This document shows positions 46,621 to 58,341 of a stretch of 64,000 nucleotides of DNA, one piece after another. The notes beneath the pieces were generated by a model. It saw nothing but the letters and a program-made list of their open reading frames with translations, searched no databases and was not told the origin of the DNA. Positions within the stretch are counted from its first letter, which is position 1. Every line of letters starts with the position of its first letter. The translations under genes and the position numbers were made by a program. Source of the stretch: Dryococelus australis (taxonomy: Eukaryota > Arthropoda > Insecta > Phasmatodea > Phasmatidae); assembly GCA_029891345.1 (NCBI GenBank), contig CM057000.1, forward strand, positions 129,679,338-129,743,337, given 5' to 3'.

Positions 46621-49055
46621 CTTAAGAACTGGCATGTAAATGACATATGTACAGCTCTGGAAATTCCACGATTTCAATTGATCTGAGCATGGATAAAGGT
46701 TTCAGGTCTACGGCCAAGTATATTTCCTTAAGAGTTATATGGAGCTGCACTTTTTTGTGGAATAGTTGTTGGCGCGAATACGCGTATCTCGGCAAATAAA
46801 TGTTCTGCAAATACGACTTTTTGCCAGAAAAGACAAAAAAAAAAAAACAATTATCTATGTCCCTATTGTTTTACGTTAGTCATATTTAGTATATTCTTGG
46901 AGAAAAAAATTCGTTAAGATGGTCAAATATAGCATTTTTAAATGCTAAAGTTACGGACTTAGTTTAATCTGTGGGATTTAATTGCGTGTAATAAAATACC
47001 TAAGTTACAGATCTAATTTACACAGTATAGCGTCACGACGGAAACACTGCGCGTAGGAGCGATGATACACTAGGCGTGCGTGTTAGTGTCGCCCGTATTG
47101 CTCCCTCGCTTCTTGACCTTGGACACGCAGCTCCAACTAACTCTTAAGGTGGGAGAATACAAAATAGAGAGTGAAAGCAGATCCCAGGCAGAGCTTTGGC
47201 AAATGTCTAACAAACAGCGATCTTACCGTGCGCATACGTGCGCCTGTGGTGATGTGTGTATACTTTCCGACTAACACGCGTGTGTTGCGCTAGCTATACT
47301 CAGAACGAGAATGGCGTAAAACAGCATTCATTTACTTCCTAGCGGTAGTTCTGACTTCCCGCGCATTTCGTCAACGGCGTGGCACAGTTTCGACAAGTTT
47401 CCGGTTGGGTTGCACGAGTCGAAAACACGCACATTTACCACCGATTGAACCGCGCACAAAAAAGGAAAAAAAAAAAAAAAATGTTCCGACAAAATATTTA
47501 CGGCGTCGTGATATAACGTTTTCTTTATGATCCAGATACAAACAGATACAAAACTGTCCACACAACTTGATCTGTTTACTATGGCTTTTTCGAATGTCCT
47601 AGCCAGGCGTAGTCTGTGTAAATGTCAATCATAAAGGAAACAGTGTTTGTGTGGGTAGACGATATTCCATTAAACAGTATACAGCTGGATCTGAAATCTC
47701 AACATACAAAAACCATACAGACCTTACGTTAATACAAACGTTAGATTAAATTGGTTGAAGGCAATCCGGAGACTTTGTAACTACTCCAAGCTGCTGTACT
47801 TCAAAAAAGTTAACAATATTGGTTACGCTTTTTTTGTCTCTAAAACGTCACAAAGCTGAACTATTTCCCCTGGAAATTTATTTACGCTTGCGTTAATACA
47901 GGATTCTTAATTGGATAAACACATGAAATTAACAAAACTCACATTAAAAAGACACACACATACAGCTACGGCTTATCCGGGATTTCATTATCCAGGATTC
48001 CAAACACACCAGGAACCTCGTTTCCAGAAGGCGGCTTAACGTCATGCATAACCGGAATAACTCGACACTGCCTGGCGTAAATGTGGTTATCATTCGTACT
48101 GTCATGAAAGAGTTTCGCGCCCGCCAATCAGAACGCCGAATGCCATTGGAACTTCTGTCGTCAAATGAGATTTTTATGGTTGAAAAATATTGTAAACCGA
48201 CTCAACATGCATTTCGGATATCTTTTCGCATCATAAAGAGAATTTTTTTTTTCATACTTAACTAAAAGAAAAAATAAATTTCGGACAGTTTACATACTCG
48301 TCAATTATTTCAACCTGGGAGTATACGACATAACGGTAGAACATTGCACACGACCAGAAACCTCGTGTGAAACTGATATGCAATTGAATACTTACATAAT
48401 TTATCAATGACAATATTGATTTAATAGTGGTTTGACAGTTTTGCTGTATTGACGTACATAAAATTGAGTGTAGGGACAGATTCAGTGTAATACTGTGTTG
48501 AAAGTGGACAGTGAGTTGAAAATTATTTCCATATGTATTTGTCTTTAAAAATTTCTGCATCTGCGATCGTAAATATGGGGATTATCATTAAGGGATTCCT
48601 GCCCGTACACTGTCGCATGTTCTTCCCTTTGAATTCCAAGTCTCGCTACATTTATTCGTTTCCATAACACAACTACGTTCCTCCGTTTTTACTCGTGGAA
48701 AATTTTCTGCTCTGTTCTGATTGGCTGTTGCCCCGCGCGTATGCACCATAAATGAAATATAACAATTTCCTCCACGTGAATGAATAGGTTTGAAATCACA
48801 GCGACATGGCTTACGTTATACGGTTACCGTTGCGCTTTCAATTGTGAACCGAGTTTGATCCACGTAGTCAGGCATCAATTTCTGAATTAAAAGTGTTGCA
48901 ATCGCATAATTATTTTGATCAGCATTTGTATTGCAATCCGTGATAAACGCACTGCTTTCTCGATGACTCTGACATTAACCATTCGCGTCAGAGAGGCAAA
49001 GCAAATTCCACGAACCAGATTAGACTCGTTAAAGACTCTTCAGAGTACTGATTAC
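46621..49055. other. intron 1 stretch with one family H copy
   Basis: About 46,975-47,115 is family H (+), with aaacactgcgcgtaggagcg and tagtgtcgcccgtattgctc. The rest is AT-rich with no recognised elements. Confidence 0.4.
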
Positions 49056-49478
49056 AATAAGCTGTTCACTGTTAGGTGAGCACTTTTCAAATAAACCTTT
49101 GAAAATGCCACTGTCTCGACCAGCGTGTATTTTTAACACGCGCGCCTAGTGCCATGCGCCCGGTAAAGTTGGTAGCGACGGATGGCAAAGTAGTTCCACG
49201 TCGAAATGATTAGTTAAAAGTGACAGGCTAATATTTCTGAGTACTGAAATGATTTACATATCCTTTTTTTTTTAATCGTAAATAAGAGTAAGAATTTGGA
49301 AATTTTAAAACGCTTACTTATCCAATAATGGCGCTGTTTCACTAGCCCGACGAATGAATAAACTGCTTAGGCCCATGACAATGCTGATTTTACAAATGGC
49401 GTAAGAATAACTCAACGTGCATACAAGCAAATCTTAAACAGGTCTTTCAAAAGTTCCCAATTTTACCGTTTACCTTGA
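49056..49478 (-). mobile_element. family A element
   Basis: It starts near aataagctgttcactgttag with the reverse A interior; the right end is degraded (caattttaccgtttacc). Confidence 0.62.
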
Positions 49479-49530
49479 TGTGTACAGAACTGGTAATAAA
49501 TGTCGTTCATATGCAACAAGTACACTAAGG

Positions 49531-49795
49531 GGGCCGCGGTGGTTTAGTGGTTAGACTATTCGCCGTCGGGGTCGTGCCTGGACGATACCGCTGGTCGGCG
49601 GGTTTTCCTCGGGGATCTCCCGTTCCCTCGGCCCTTACATTCCGGCGCTGCCTATACTCATCGGCTCTCAATACCTCGGTGTTAAGAGCCGCCCAAATCT
49701 CATCACTCACTCCTCACTCAACACGCAGGTCTAAGCTGGACTCACAACCATCCGTTTTATCCGTCAGTCGGTCGCGTGATCTTCAACCAATCGCA
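49531..49795 (+). mobile_element. SINE family 1, longest copy
   Basis: Box A-like GCGGTGGTTTAGTGGTTAGA at 49535. The body has ccgctggtcggcgggttttc and ctcggggatctcccgttccc. The tail is ctctcaatacctcggtgtta and agagccgcccaaatc. Antisense to the gene, intron 1. Confidence 0.72.
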
Positions 49796-50165
49796 TAGCA
49801 ACTCTTATTTCTATCCGTCAATCCGTCAAATATATCTTAAACTTTATCTTTTGACGGACCACCGCCTTGCAATATCGTTCCTTGAACATGCCTGTCCGAA
49901 AAAACAGTCACTTGTTTATTTGTCTGAATATTTTTCTTTTTGAATACACAAGGCAGTGAAGATGTTCACTTTTTTTTTTTTTTTAGGTTTCGCCTTTGAA
50001 TTTAACTGAAGATGACTTGTAGTTTATGTTAGGGAAAGATAACGTATTTATTACATTCATTAAAAACATTTGTCTCTGCGCGAGAAAGTTCGTGTTGTTG
50101 GGTGGTAACACTGAACATTTTCTGGCCCGATCGATCGGCGGATGGTTGCGAGCCAAGCGGTGCAC

Positions 50166-50597
50166 TATAATACATTCACGCTTACTTCAGCCTTTTGTGA
50201 AGCCCTGCTAAAGTTCTACTTCCAGGATATTCCTCCGCCTCGTGCAAACTAAGCTTAACAAGTCTGGAGAATTACACCAGAGGGACAACGCACCACATTC
50301 GTGCACACTCAGTTGCAACAGTATTTTGTTTAAGAACTATTTCTCACTAGGCGCTACCAACATACCTATTTTCTCCCTGGTTTTTATTCAGATTATATAT
50401 AAATGAAACATTATAATTTATGGATAAAATATTAATAACATTTCAATTTAATAGAAAAAAAAGCAGCTTTTATGAGCAGAAGTATAAAACGCTTGTGATA
50501 CAGGGCGTATCTAGGAAATAACTAAACACGTCATACATGGGGAGATTTTTCAAAGGGTTGATTCAAAACGGCTGAAGAAACAGGGAATGGACTATAT
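50166..50597 (-). mobile_element. family C element with TA flanks
   Basis: taatacattcacgcttactt start and aaacagggaatggactat end. The reverse C interior is complete. Confidence 0.7.
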
Positions 50598-50887
50598 CGT
50601 GGCGGCGGTGAATGAGCGGGTTAGTCCACAGTAGACGGGTGGACGCGCCAGCACATGGCGGAATGAAGAGAGATGCGCGAAGGAAGAGCGAGGAAGTAGA
50701 CGGTCAGAGAACCGGTTGTGTAGTCCCGCCGGGCCGTGACACAGCGTGTAACGGTACATCTAACTGTGCATCCCCGTCGACTTCAAGCCGACACCTTTTT
50801 ACTTCCCCTCTTCGTTCCAGTTCCAGAGCCGTTCCTTCTCCTCTCACACTCCCGTGCTCCGATCCATACTTCTCATTCGCCTCTGGG

Positions 50888-51171
50888 TAGGGATAGGAGA
50901 CATTCGCGAGTTCAATGACCTGTAGGCTAGACTCCACATCCATGTGTATACTCGAGCCTCAGATGTTTGTTCATTGGCTGCTGCCCCATAGCGTAGACAG
51001 TGTTACTTCGCACCTGGCAGTATGGCACTACCTTCTTGTTTCCTTGCAAGTCTGCTATTGGCTCAGAGTCGTTCAGGGTGTGCCTAATCCAATTGCAAAG
51101 TCAACTTCAGTGCACACGTGTTTGGAGTCTATCTTGTCCTGAAATGAACTCGCGAATTGTTCCTATCTCTA
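50888..51171 (+). mobile_element. family D hAT-like miniature element
   Basis: TAGGGATAGGAGACATTCGC start and cgcgaattgttcctatctct end. The flanks CCTCTGGG and CCAATGGG match at six of eight bases, a decayed duplication. A family A copy begins about five bases further right. Confidence 0.75.
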
Positions 51172-51175
51172 CCAA

Positions 51176-51602
51176 TGGGCTGTTCACGGTAAAATGAGCA
51201 CTTTTGAAAGCCGTGCTTAATATCTACTTGTATACACGTTGTGTGTTCTTCCACTTTATGTAAAATTAACATTGCCATTGGCCTCATCAATCTATCCATG
51301 CGTCGGTCAAGTGGAACTGTGAAAATATAAGAAAAGTAAATATTGTAGAAACCTGCTCGTTTTTACACTTCGATGCATAAAAAATACAGTAAGCGAGAGA
51401 AATAATTTAAGTTATCTCAAATGGTCACCTAACACTTTTTTTTTTTCGACGTTAATATATGGAACTACTTTCCCCTCCATCGTGACCAACTATACTGGAC
51501 TCATGTCACTCAGTGCGCCCGTTAAATTATATGCAGGTAGGGGCAGTGACTTTTTTCTAAGGTTGATTTCAAAAGTGCTCACTTTATCGTGAACAGCCTT
51601 TA
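51176..51602 (+). mobile_element. family A element, near-consensus copy
   Basis: gggctgttcacggtaaaatg start and tcactttatcgtgaacagcc end. The full interior is intact, about 427 bp. It is the best reference for family A here. Confidence 0.75.
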
Positions 51603-51722
51603 AGAGGCTGTATCATCCATTTTTATAAATTATTTGTTTTAGTGTTATAACAGAGTCGGGGTCATTACTGAAATTTTTTCAATATAGAATGATTACATTT
51701 AACGGTTCTGTGCAAATTTCTG

Positions 51723-52144
51723 TAAAGGCTGTTCACGATACAGTGAGAACTTTTGAAATCAACCTTAGAAAAAAACCACTGCTCCCACCTGTTTACATAT
51801 TAACGGGCGCACTGCGTGACATGCGTTCAGTAATGTTGGCAACGTTGGGGGGAAATTAGTTCCATTATCTTAACGTCTAATAAAAAGTGTTAGGCAACCA
51901 TTTGTAATAACTTAAATGATTTGTTCCGCTTTCTGTTTTTTTTTTTTTTTTTTTTTTTTTATTGCAGCGAAGTGCAAAAATGAGCAGATTGGTAAAATAT
52001 TTACTTTTCTAATAATATCACAATTTCACTCGACCGACGCATGAATAAAGTAATAAGTGCCCGTGCCAGTGTTAAATTTACATAAGGCGGTAAATTACAC
52101 GGGTAGGGCTATCAAAAGTGCTCATTTTACCGTGAATAGCCTAC
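51723..52144 (-). mobile_element. family A element
   Basis: TAAAGGCTGTTCACGATACA start and attttaccgtgaatagccta end. The reverse interior has a T24 expansion near 51,938. Confidence 0.7.
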
Positions 52145-53246
52145 ATCTGATTGTTAATAGGAGTTCCCTGGTTGCAATTAGAAGGTGAAAAATGAATTAG
52201 TATATAAAATATTGTAGTATGTAAATTGTAGCATAAATTGCGCTACTAGTTCATATAAGGTAGAACCCGTAATCGCCTCCATATTTCTTTTGGACTTACC
52301 ACAAAACGTAAACGGGGTACCTTCAACAGCTTTCCGCGTTGACAAAAACGTAAGTTGCTGAAAGGGTAAGCACGAATACAGCCTCTGTCTGGTAGGCGTA
52401 CACTGACGGCGAGCTAATTACTAGCTTATACAGGTGGCGGCGTAGCCTGTAGGACGGAGAAGTGGGGAGCCCTGGCCCCCCCTAAATGATAGTCAATAAA
52501 TATACAGGTGTGAGGTGTCCATATTTATCGGCTGAAGAAAAAAAATTATAGCCGCTGCTTTATCAATGTTTATATTGAAGGGGAGGGAGGGTAACGTCTG
52601 CCTGCGTCACTGTGCAGGCGAGTGGTGGTCACCGTAGCTGTCAGCGCGACTCGAGGTCAGAGGTCAGTGTCCTTATCTCCCTCTCTCCGCGACGAGCAGT
52701 GCCATCTTCTGCTGTTAGCAGGCGGCGACGGTCCACACCAGACAGCCTCCTGTCACACTGGGCCAGGTCGTACACGCTCCCGTGGCAGGCTGCCCGTCTG
52801 TCTCAGTTCTACAACGGCACGCACGCAGACACGGATAACGTACGGATACACGCAAGAGCGCCGGGCAACTCCCAACTCTTGGCGTGCCCGTGAATCCGTG
52901 CAGCCAAATAGGAATCGAGTATTTGGTTATGTTGGTACTCATTTTCGTGGCCATTGTGGCATACACGGCAAGTGTTTCGAATTGGAGTGGTGATTATCAT
53001 TTTTGTTCTAATAAATAAGTGCACATGGTTCGGCAGTTGTATCTACGTATTTTCAAACACTGTAGAAATATACAACATTAGATGTGTATATTATGAAACA
53101 TGTACCACTAACTTGCAATAGCTGAATAGTTTTGATTTCGTAAGTTGCAAGACCGTACGTGTATTCGTATTGTAGAATGGTTCAAATCCATTCCGAGTCG
53201 TCGGCTTGTTCCGTTAGCGGTACCGAATCTGTTTTCTTAGTTATAC
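52145..53246. other. unassigned intron 1 sequence with a GC-rich block
   Basis: 52,420-52,970 is GC-rich with overlapping ORFs of 83-123 codons on both strands. No domain or matching splice sites were seen. Confidence 0.3.
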
Positions 53247-53254
53247 TGTATACT

Positions 53255-53536
53255 CGGGGATAGGAAAATTTCGCGAGTTCAATGACTCGTAGGCTAGACT
53301 GCACAATCCCTTGTACAATCGAGCCTCATATGTTTGTTCATTGGCTGCTGCCCTAGTATTACTCCTCACCTGGCAAAATGGGATTCGCTTCATGGTCCCT
53401 TGCAAGTCTGCCATTGGCTCAGAGTCGCCTAGGGCGTGAATTATAAACTGTGATCCAATAGAAAAGGTGAATTCAGTGTAAACGCGTTTGAAATCTACCT
53501 TGTCCTGAAATGAATTCGCGAAATTTGCTATCCCTA
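53255..53536 (+). mobile_element. family D hAT-like miniature element, perfect 8-bp duplication
   Basis: CGGGGATAGGAAAATTTCGC start and cgcgaaatttgctatcccta end. TGTATACT flanks it exactly (53247-53254 and 53537-53544). 282 bp. Confidence 0.83.
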
Positions 53537-53544
53537 TGTATACT

Positions 53545-54217
53545 TTGTAGGATGTAATCTGACTTATCCAATATCTTTGTACAGCTATGTATAGAACAAA
53601 AGATCTTACGGATGCAATAAAAAAATAAAAGTATCAGTGCATTGTAGAACGGGCCTACTGGGGATATGGGAGGGTCTATCATCAGTAGCGCATCCCCCCT
53701 CGCCCCTCCTTCCAGCCGGTGAAAGTCATACCTCCCACTCTCCTAGCTACAACCAATACGATTCCAGTGCGAGCAACAAAATGAAGAATACCCTTCCCCT
53801 TTTCTCGCACTTTTCTAGTGTTACGAACACCCTTTCAACGACCATTTTCCTTTCCCATCATTTGTTCCAGTGGAAACCTATTTTGTAATGCACAAATTTC
53901 GTGAAATTTTTGCAATATTTCCCGCTAAGGTTTCTTTACAGCGTCAACGCCGGTTTCGTCCCCCTCCCTTCCATTGTAGAGGTTAGAAGTTAGCATGGGA
54001 CCCAACCATGGCCATGTTTGTCCAATCCCAGAAAAGATGCGATGCATATCTGAGCGCATCTCGGGATCTGCCTTGAGATGCACTTAGGTCGCATCCATAC
54101 TGAGGAACTCTGACATCCTTTTAGTAGTAAAATAACTTAGAAAAAAAGGCAGTACACTAAGGTCACATGACAGCGGTAATGAACTCCGAAAATCGCAGTA
54201 CGTACCTACCCACATGT
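53545..54217. other. unassigned intron 1 sequence
   Basis: No features recognised. An 83-codon ORF at 53637-53888 looks random. Confidence 0.3.
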
Positions 54218-54601
54218 TAAAGACTGTTCACGATATAGTGAGCACTTTTGAAATCAACCTTAGAAAAAAGTCATTTCTCCTACCTGCATATATTTTAACG
54301 GGCGCACTGAGTCAAATGCGCCCAGTAAAGGTGGTAACAATGGGGGAAAGTCACAATTTGCGATAACTGAAATAATTTCTTTCGTTCCTGTTTTTTTTTT
54401 AATGCATCAAGATGTAAAAATCAGTAAATTTGTAAAATATTTAATTTTATAACAATTTTACAGTTTCACTTTAGAGACGCATGAATAAAGTAATGAGGCC
54501 TGTGGCGATTTTAATTTTACATAAGGCGAAAGAATGCCCAACTCGCAAGCAGATATTTAGACGGACTTTAGAAAGTGCTCAGTTTACCGTGAATAGCCTA
54601 C
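54218..54601 (-). mobile_element. family A element
   Basis: ttaaagactgttcacgatat start and agtttaccgtgaatagccta end. Reverse A interior. Confidence 0.68.
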
Positions 54602-55336
54602 ACACGTTTTTCACGGCCTAGCGACATAAAAATTCTAAAATACCAAGCAAGTAATTTGTTGGGGCAGTCGTAAAATAATATTCGAGAACATAGCGCAGCT
54701 TGAAAAAGTGCGAGCCTACATCGACAAGACCCTGCAACGAGCTGACACCGGAAGTGACAGTGTTGATCGTTCATGCGACCACGCCTGATTCACATCCGTG
54801 AGGGGGGGTGATCGGCGCCCGACCCGCCGCAGTGGAGACGATATTCGCCGAGTAACGGTGTCTCATTTGCGAGCTCTCGCGTTCTCCCACGGACATTGTC
54901 CGAGCAGCACCCTTGATTGTTACCGCTATGTCGCAGACGCAGAGAGCCCCGATGTCTCGGGATATACGCTGCAGTCGCTGTTGGATTGCTCTCGTTGAGA
55001 TATACAGATACCCTTCAGATAGTGACCGTAAAGTCGGCTGAAATTTCGGGACTCTCTTTGACTTGGACGCGGCTGAATACCAAAGGCAAGGCACGGGTGC
55101 TAAAGACTATCAACATTTAACTTCCCTGACTTTCCTGCGTTTTCCAGAGGACAACTGGAGCAATTTCCAACCTTCTTAAGCACTCATTAAATCAAATAAT
55201 GATACGTACAGTAATTTATAAAACGTGATCAAAACGAAACATGCACGACATAATATTCACGAAAATAGTCTACAGCAAGAGGAGTTATATTCTGTACTTA
55301 CAAGGCGATTTCTCCGACAGGTCAAGATTCTTTGGT
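54602..55336. other. unassigned intron 1 sequence
   Basis: A GC-rich core (54,720-54,990) with overlapping chance ORFs. No features recognised. Confidence 0.3.
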
Positions 55337-55576
55337 GTAGGCCGTTCACGGTAAAGTGAGCACTTTTTGAAGTTGTTTCGCCAGACATAATAACCAATAA
55401 ATACATTTCGTTGTGGCCTCGGACTTTTGGTTTTGCGTATGGTGAGCGTATGCACTCTGTTTATTACTCAAGTGGCAGGGTTTACATTAACAAGGAGTGG
55501 AAGCATACAAATTGGTTGAAAGAAAAAAGTAACCAGGGATTCAAAAGTGCTCACTTTACCGTGAACGGCCTATACC
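55337..55576 (-). mobile_element. family B element
   Basis: gtaggccgttcacggtaaag start and ctttaccgtgaacggccta end. The two 20-base termini pair almost perfectly. Reverse B interior. Confidence 0.7.
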
Positions 55577-55811
55577 CAGTAGTTTAAAAAAACTGCCGAT
55601 GAAAATGTTTTAGCTGTACAGAAAATCTATCATCTTAAGGTTTATATTACCAAGTTGTGGTCAGTTTCCCTGACTTTTATAGATTATTCGCACCTTTATC
55701 ATCTCTGCAAGAGAACTCTGCTTCACTAGTTCCACAACAGGGTATCCCAACAGATTCCTTTCAGGTGGTCGTGCAGGTGGGAGAGTGAACCGCTGGAGGC
55801 ACGATCACCTA

Positions 55812-56335
55812 CAGGCTATTCACGGTAAAAGTGAGCACTTTTTAAAGGTCTGCTTAATTTTCCCTTGTAGCCAGTTTTGTATCTTCCCGCAATATTTTAA
55901 TATAAACATTGCCAGATAACTAATAGATAGAGACTCGAAAATTTCGCGCGTTCGTTCTACAACCAGATAGACTCCACAAATCTATAATGCATTCGAGAAT
56001 CACTTAGTAGTTAATTGGCTTTTACCCCACGTTAACCCCAGGCCAGGTTACGTAGTATTCGGTTATTTTCTTTGCAGGTACATTATTGGTTGAAAGTCTT
56101 TCGGGGCGTGTCTAACGAACTAAAGGCCAATGAGAGCACAAGCGCATATGTGCAGTTTGACTTGTCCTCAGATGAATGCACGACATTTCCGAGTCTCTAC
56201 TAATGACCAGTGTAAAAATCTCACCAATCACAAAAGTTAACATCTGAAGCTACAAAAAAAAAAAACAGATTTATTGGTGGCTAATACCCGCTGGGAGGAC
56301 CTTAAAAGTGCTGACATTACCACGTATAGACTATA
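55812..56335 (+). mobile_element. family B element interrupted by a family D element
   Basis: Left part acaggctattcacggtaaaa to about 55,927. Right part from about 56,200 (gaccagtgtaaaaatctcac) to accacgtatagactata. The D element at 55928-56199 sits between. It ends only about 35 bases from the predicted exon 1, on its intron side. Confidence 0.68.
55928..56199 (-). mobile_element. family D hAT-like element nested in family B
   Basis: TAGAGACTCGAAAATTTCGC start and cgacatttccgagtctcta end. The flanks CTAATAGA and CTAATGAC are a decayed 8-base duplication. Confidence 0.72.
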
Positions 56336-56369
56336 GCAGGGGTACAAGAGGACGATGCAGTCAACTCAC

Positions 56370-56410
56370 CTGACAGCAGACACTAGCTCAACAAGCGTTG
56401 TACGGGGACT
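56370..56410 (-). other. predicted non-coding first exon
   Basis: A transcript starting at the initiator A (56410) would run 41 nt without an ATG and meet a textbook donor, CTGTCAG|GTGAGTTG, with the intron starting at 56369. Exon 2 of the lectin gene, on the same strand and downstream, needs just such a 5' UTR exon. Linking them implies a 33,992-base intron. That link is inference: another minus-strand transcript could use this exon. Confidence 0.55.
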
Positions 56411-56760
56411 GAACTGCCGCCACTGCGCGGCCAGCCAGTTTATAGCCGCCCTACATCCTCCTCTAACCTACATGGGACAATCCCTCACCCCCCTCCAAAA
56501 CCCTCCATAGTAACGGCGCGGCGGGTTGAAACCGAGAGTTCCCCCTCCCCGTGTCCCTTGCGTTGGAGGGAGGGAGGGAGTCCTCTGGAAGATGCTGTAG
56601 CGAGGCGCGCGCTCCCTCACCGCCGACCTTGACACAGCCGCGCGCACCCCCTTCCGTACCTGCCGAACTGCTGCCAGCCGCCCGCCTTCGCCACTCGGGT
56701 CCGCGGGCACGCGTGCCGGCCGGTCCACTCTTACTACATCCAGGGGGGTGTGAGGAGTTT
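56411..56760 (-). promoter_or_regulatory. TATA/initiator core promoter with GC-rich upstream region
   Basis: On the minus strand TATAAA lies at 56444-56439 and TCAGT, an arthropod initiator, at 56412-56408 with its A at 56410. The spacing of 34 is slightly longer than the usual 30-31. Upstream, 56,450-56,750 is GC-rich and free of the repeats seen on both sides. The perfect donor 41 bases downstream makes the combination hard to dismiss as chance. Confidence 0.55.
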
Positions 56761-56816
56761 TTTCACAATAGCGAACCTAGGTAGGAAAACATTTTCTATA
56801 ATATCAGTGTAAGCGC

Positions 56817-57495
56817 GTGAAGGCTGTTCACGGTAAACTGCGCACATCAACGTGTATATAAACATTGCGTGTTCTTCCGCCGTTTGAAAACCGTCGCCAT
56901 GAGCTTAAAGGATGTTCAAAATAAAGTGAGCACTTTTGAAATCAAACATGAAAAAATCCCTGCTCCTAACTGCATGTATTTTAACAGGCGTACTGAGTGA
57001 CACGCACCCACTAAAGTTGGTAAGGATAGAGGGAAAGTAGTTCCATACATTAACGTTAAATAAAACGTGTTAGGTAACCACTTGTGATAACTTAAATTAT
57101 TCATTTCATTTTCTGTTAATTTTTCAAAATACCGAAGAGGAAAAGTGAGAAGATTAGTAAAATATTTACTTTCGTAGGAATTCCAATTTAACTTGGCCGA
57201 CGTACGAATAAAGTGACGAGACTCATGCTAATGTTAAATTTACATTAGGTGGAAGAATACACAACGCGCATACAAGTAGAGCTTAAGCAGGGCTTTAAAA
57301 AGTGCTCATTTTAACGTGAACAGCCTATAGGTACATTATTTGTTTGTCGGTCAACTAAAACTGTGGAATTACTAGAAAAGTAAATATTTTACAAATCTGC
57401 TCATTCTTACACTTCGATGCATAAAAAAAAAACACAGAGAAAAAAAAATACAGATTTTACAAACGTTTACCTGACTTTTTTAATTCAACCATATG
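56817..57495 (+). mobile_element. family A element interrupted by an inverted A copy
   Basis: Left part 56817-56907 (gaaggctgttcacggtaaac to gccatgagctta); right part 57328 to about 57495 (tttgtcggtcaactaaaact, ttacacttcgatgcat). The inner copy lies between. It is upstream of the predicted promoter. Confidence 0.7.
56908..57327 (-). mobile_element. family A element nested in family A, TA duplication visible
   Basis: AAGGATGTTCAAAATAAAGT start and ttttaacgtgaacagccta end. TA lies at 56906-56907 and 57328-57329. The reverse interior is complete. Confidence 0.76.
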
Positions 57496-57512
57496 GCGTA
57501 GGACCACTTCTC

Positions 57513-57680
57513 CTTTAGTGCGGTTAGCCTGCTCGCCTCCCGCCAAGGAGAACCGGGTTTCAATCTCCGCACGTGGGAATCGTGCCAGACGATGCCGCTG
57601 GTCGGAGGGGTTTTCTCGGGGATCTCCCGTTTACCCCCGCACTCTAATTCCGACGTCGCTCCATACTAAGGTTTATTCTA
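57513..57680 (+). mobile_element. SINE family 1, 3' truncated
   Basis: tttagtgcggttagcctgct head; gagaaccgggtttcaatctc as box B; body cagacgatgccgctggtcgg to gctccatac. Confidence 0.65.
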
Positions 57681-58261
57681 CTCATTTTGCGAAGCTCAAT
57701 GCTTTAAGTTTGGCAACTTAGAATTTTCATCGCCAGGCTGCACTGGTGTCGCGTATGTACAGGATATCTCCATTTTGTACGTAGGTACATGGGATAATCG
57801 CAGATTTAATACGATAAATTTAACCGTGTACAATCTTCAGACTTGTACTGTGATAGACCCTACGTACTTTGTTCTTCGTACTTGAGCGGAAATATAAGGA
57901 AATATCTTCCCATATTGATAAATATTCTGTCGTGAATTGGATTTAGCAAAACGCAGGCTTACACAATTATTTCATCTGAGTATCACAACTGAATCGAAAC
58001 ATATAATAGTAAAATGGTCGAAATACCATTTTTAGAGTTTTCTGGTGGTTTCTATAGACGAAAGGAGAAAAGTATGTTGAAGATCCGTTTCATAACAGCT
58101 ATTTTAGTTTCGCACTTTAATCCGTAACGTTTTCCTATTGAATTAATCTTGCTTAGGAACGCTCAATGCCAATCATAGTTGTATTTTTGGCGTTTGCTCT
58201 TGTAAACACTATTGCAACGCATGAATGGTGGCTACGAAATAAAGCTAATTGGTTGGAGCCA

Positions 58262-58341
<80 letters not shown>

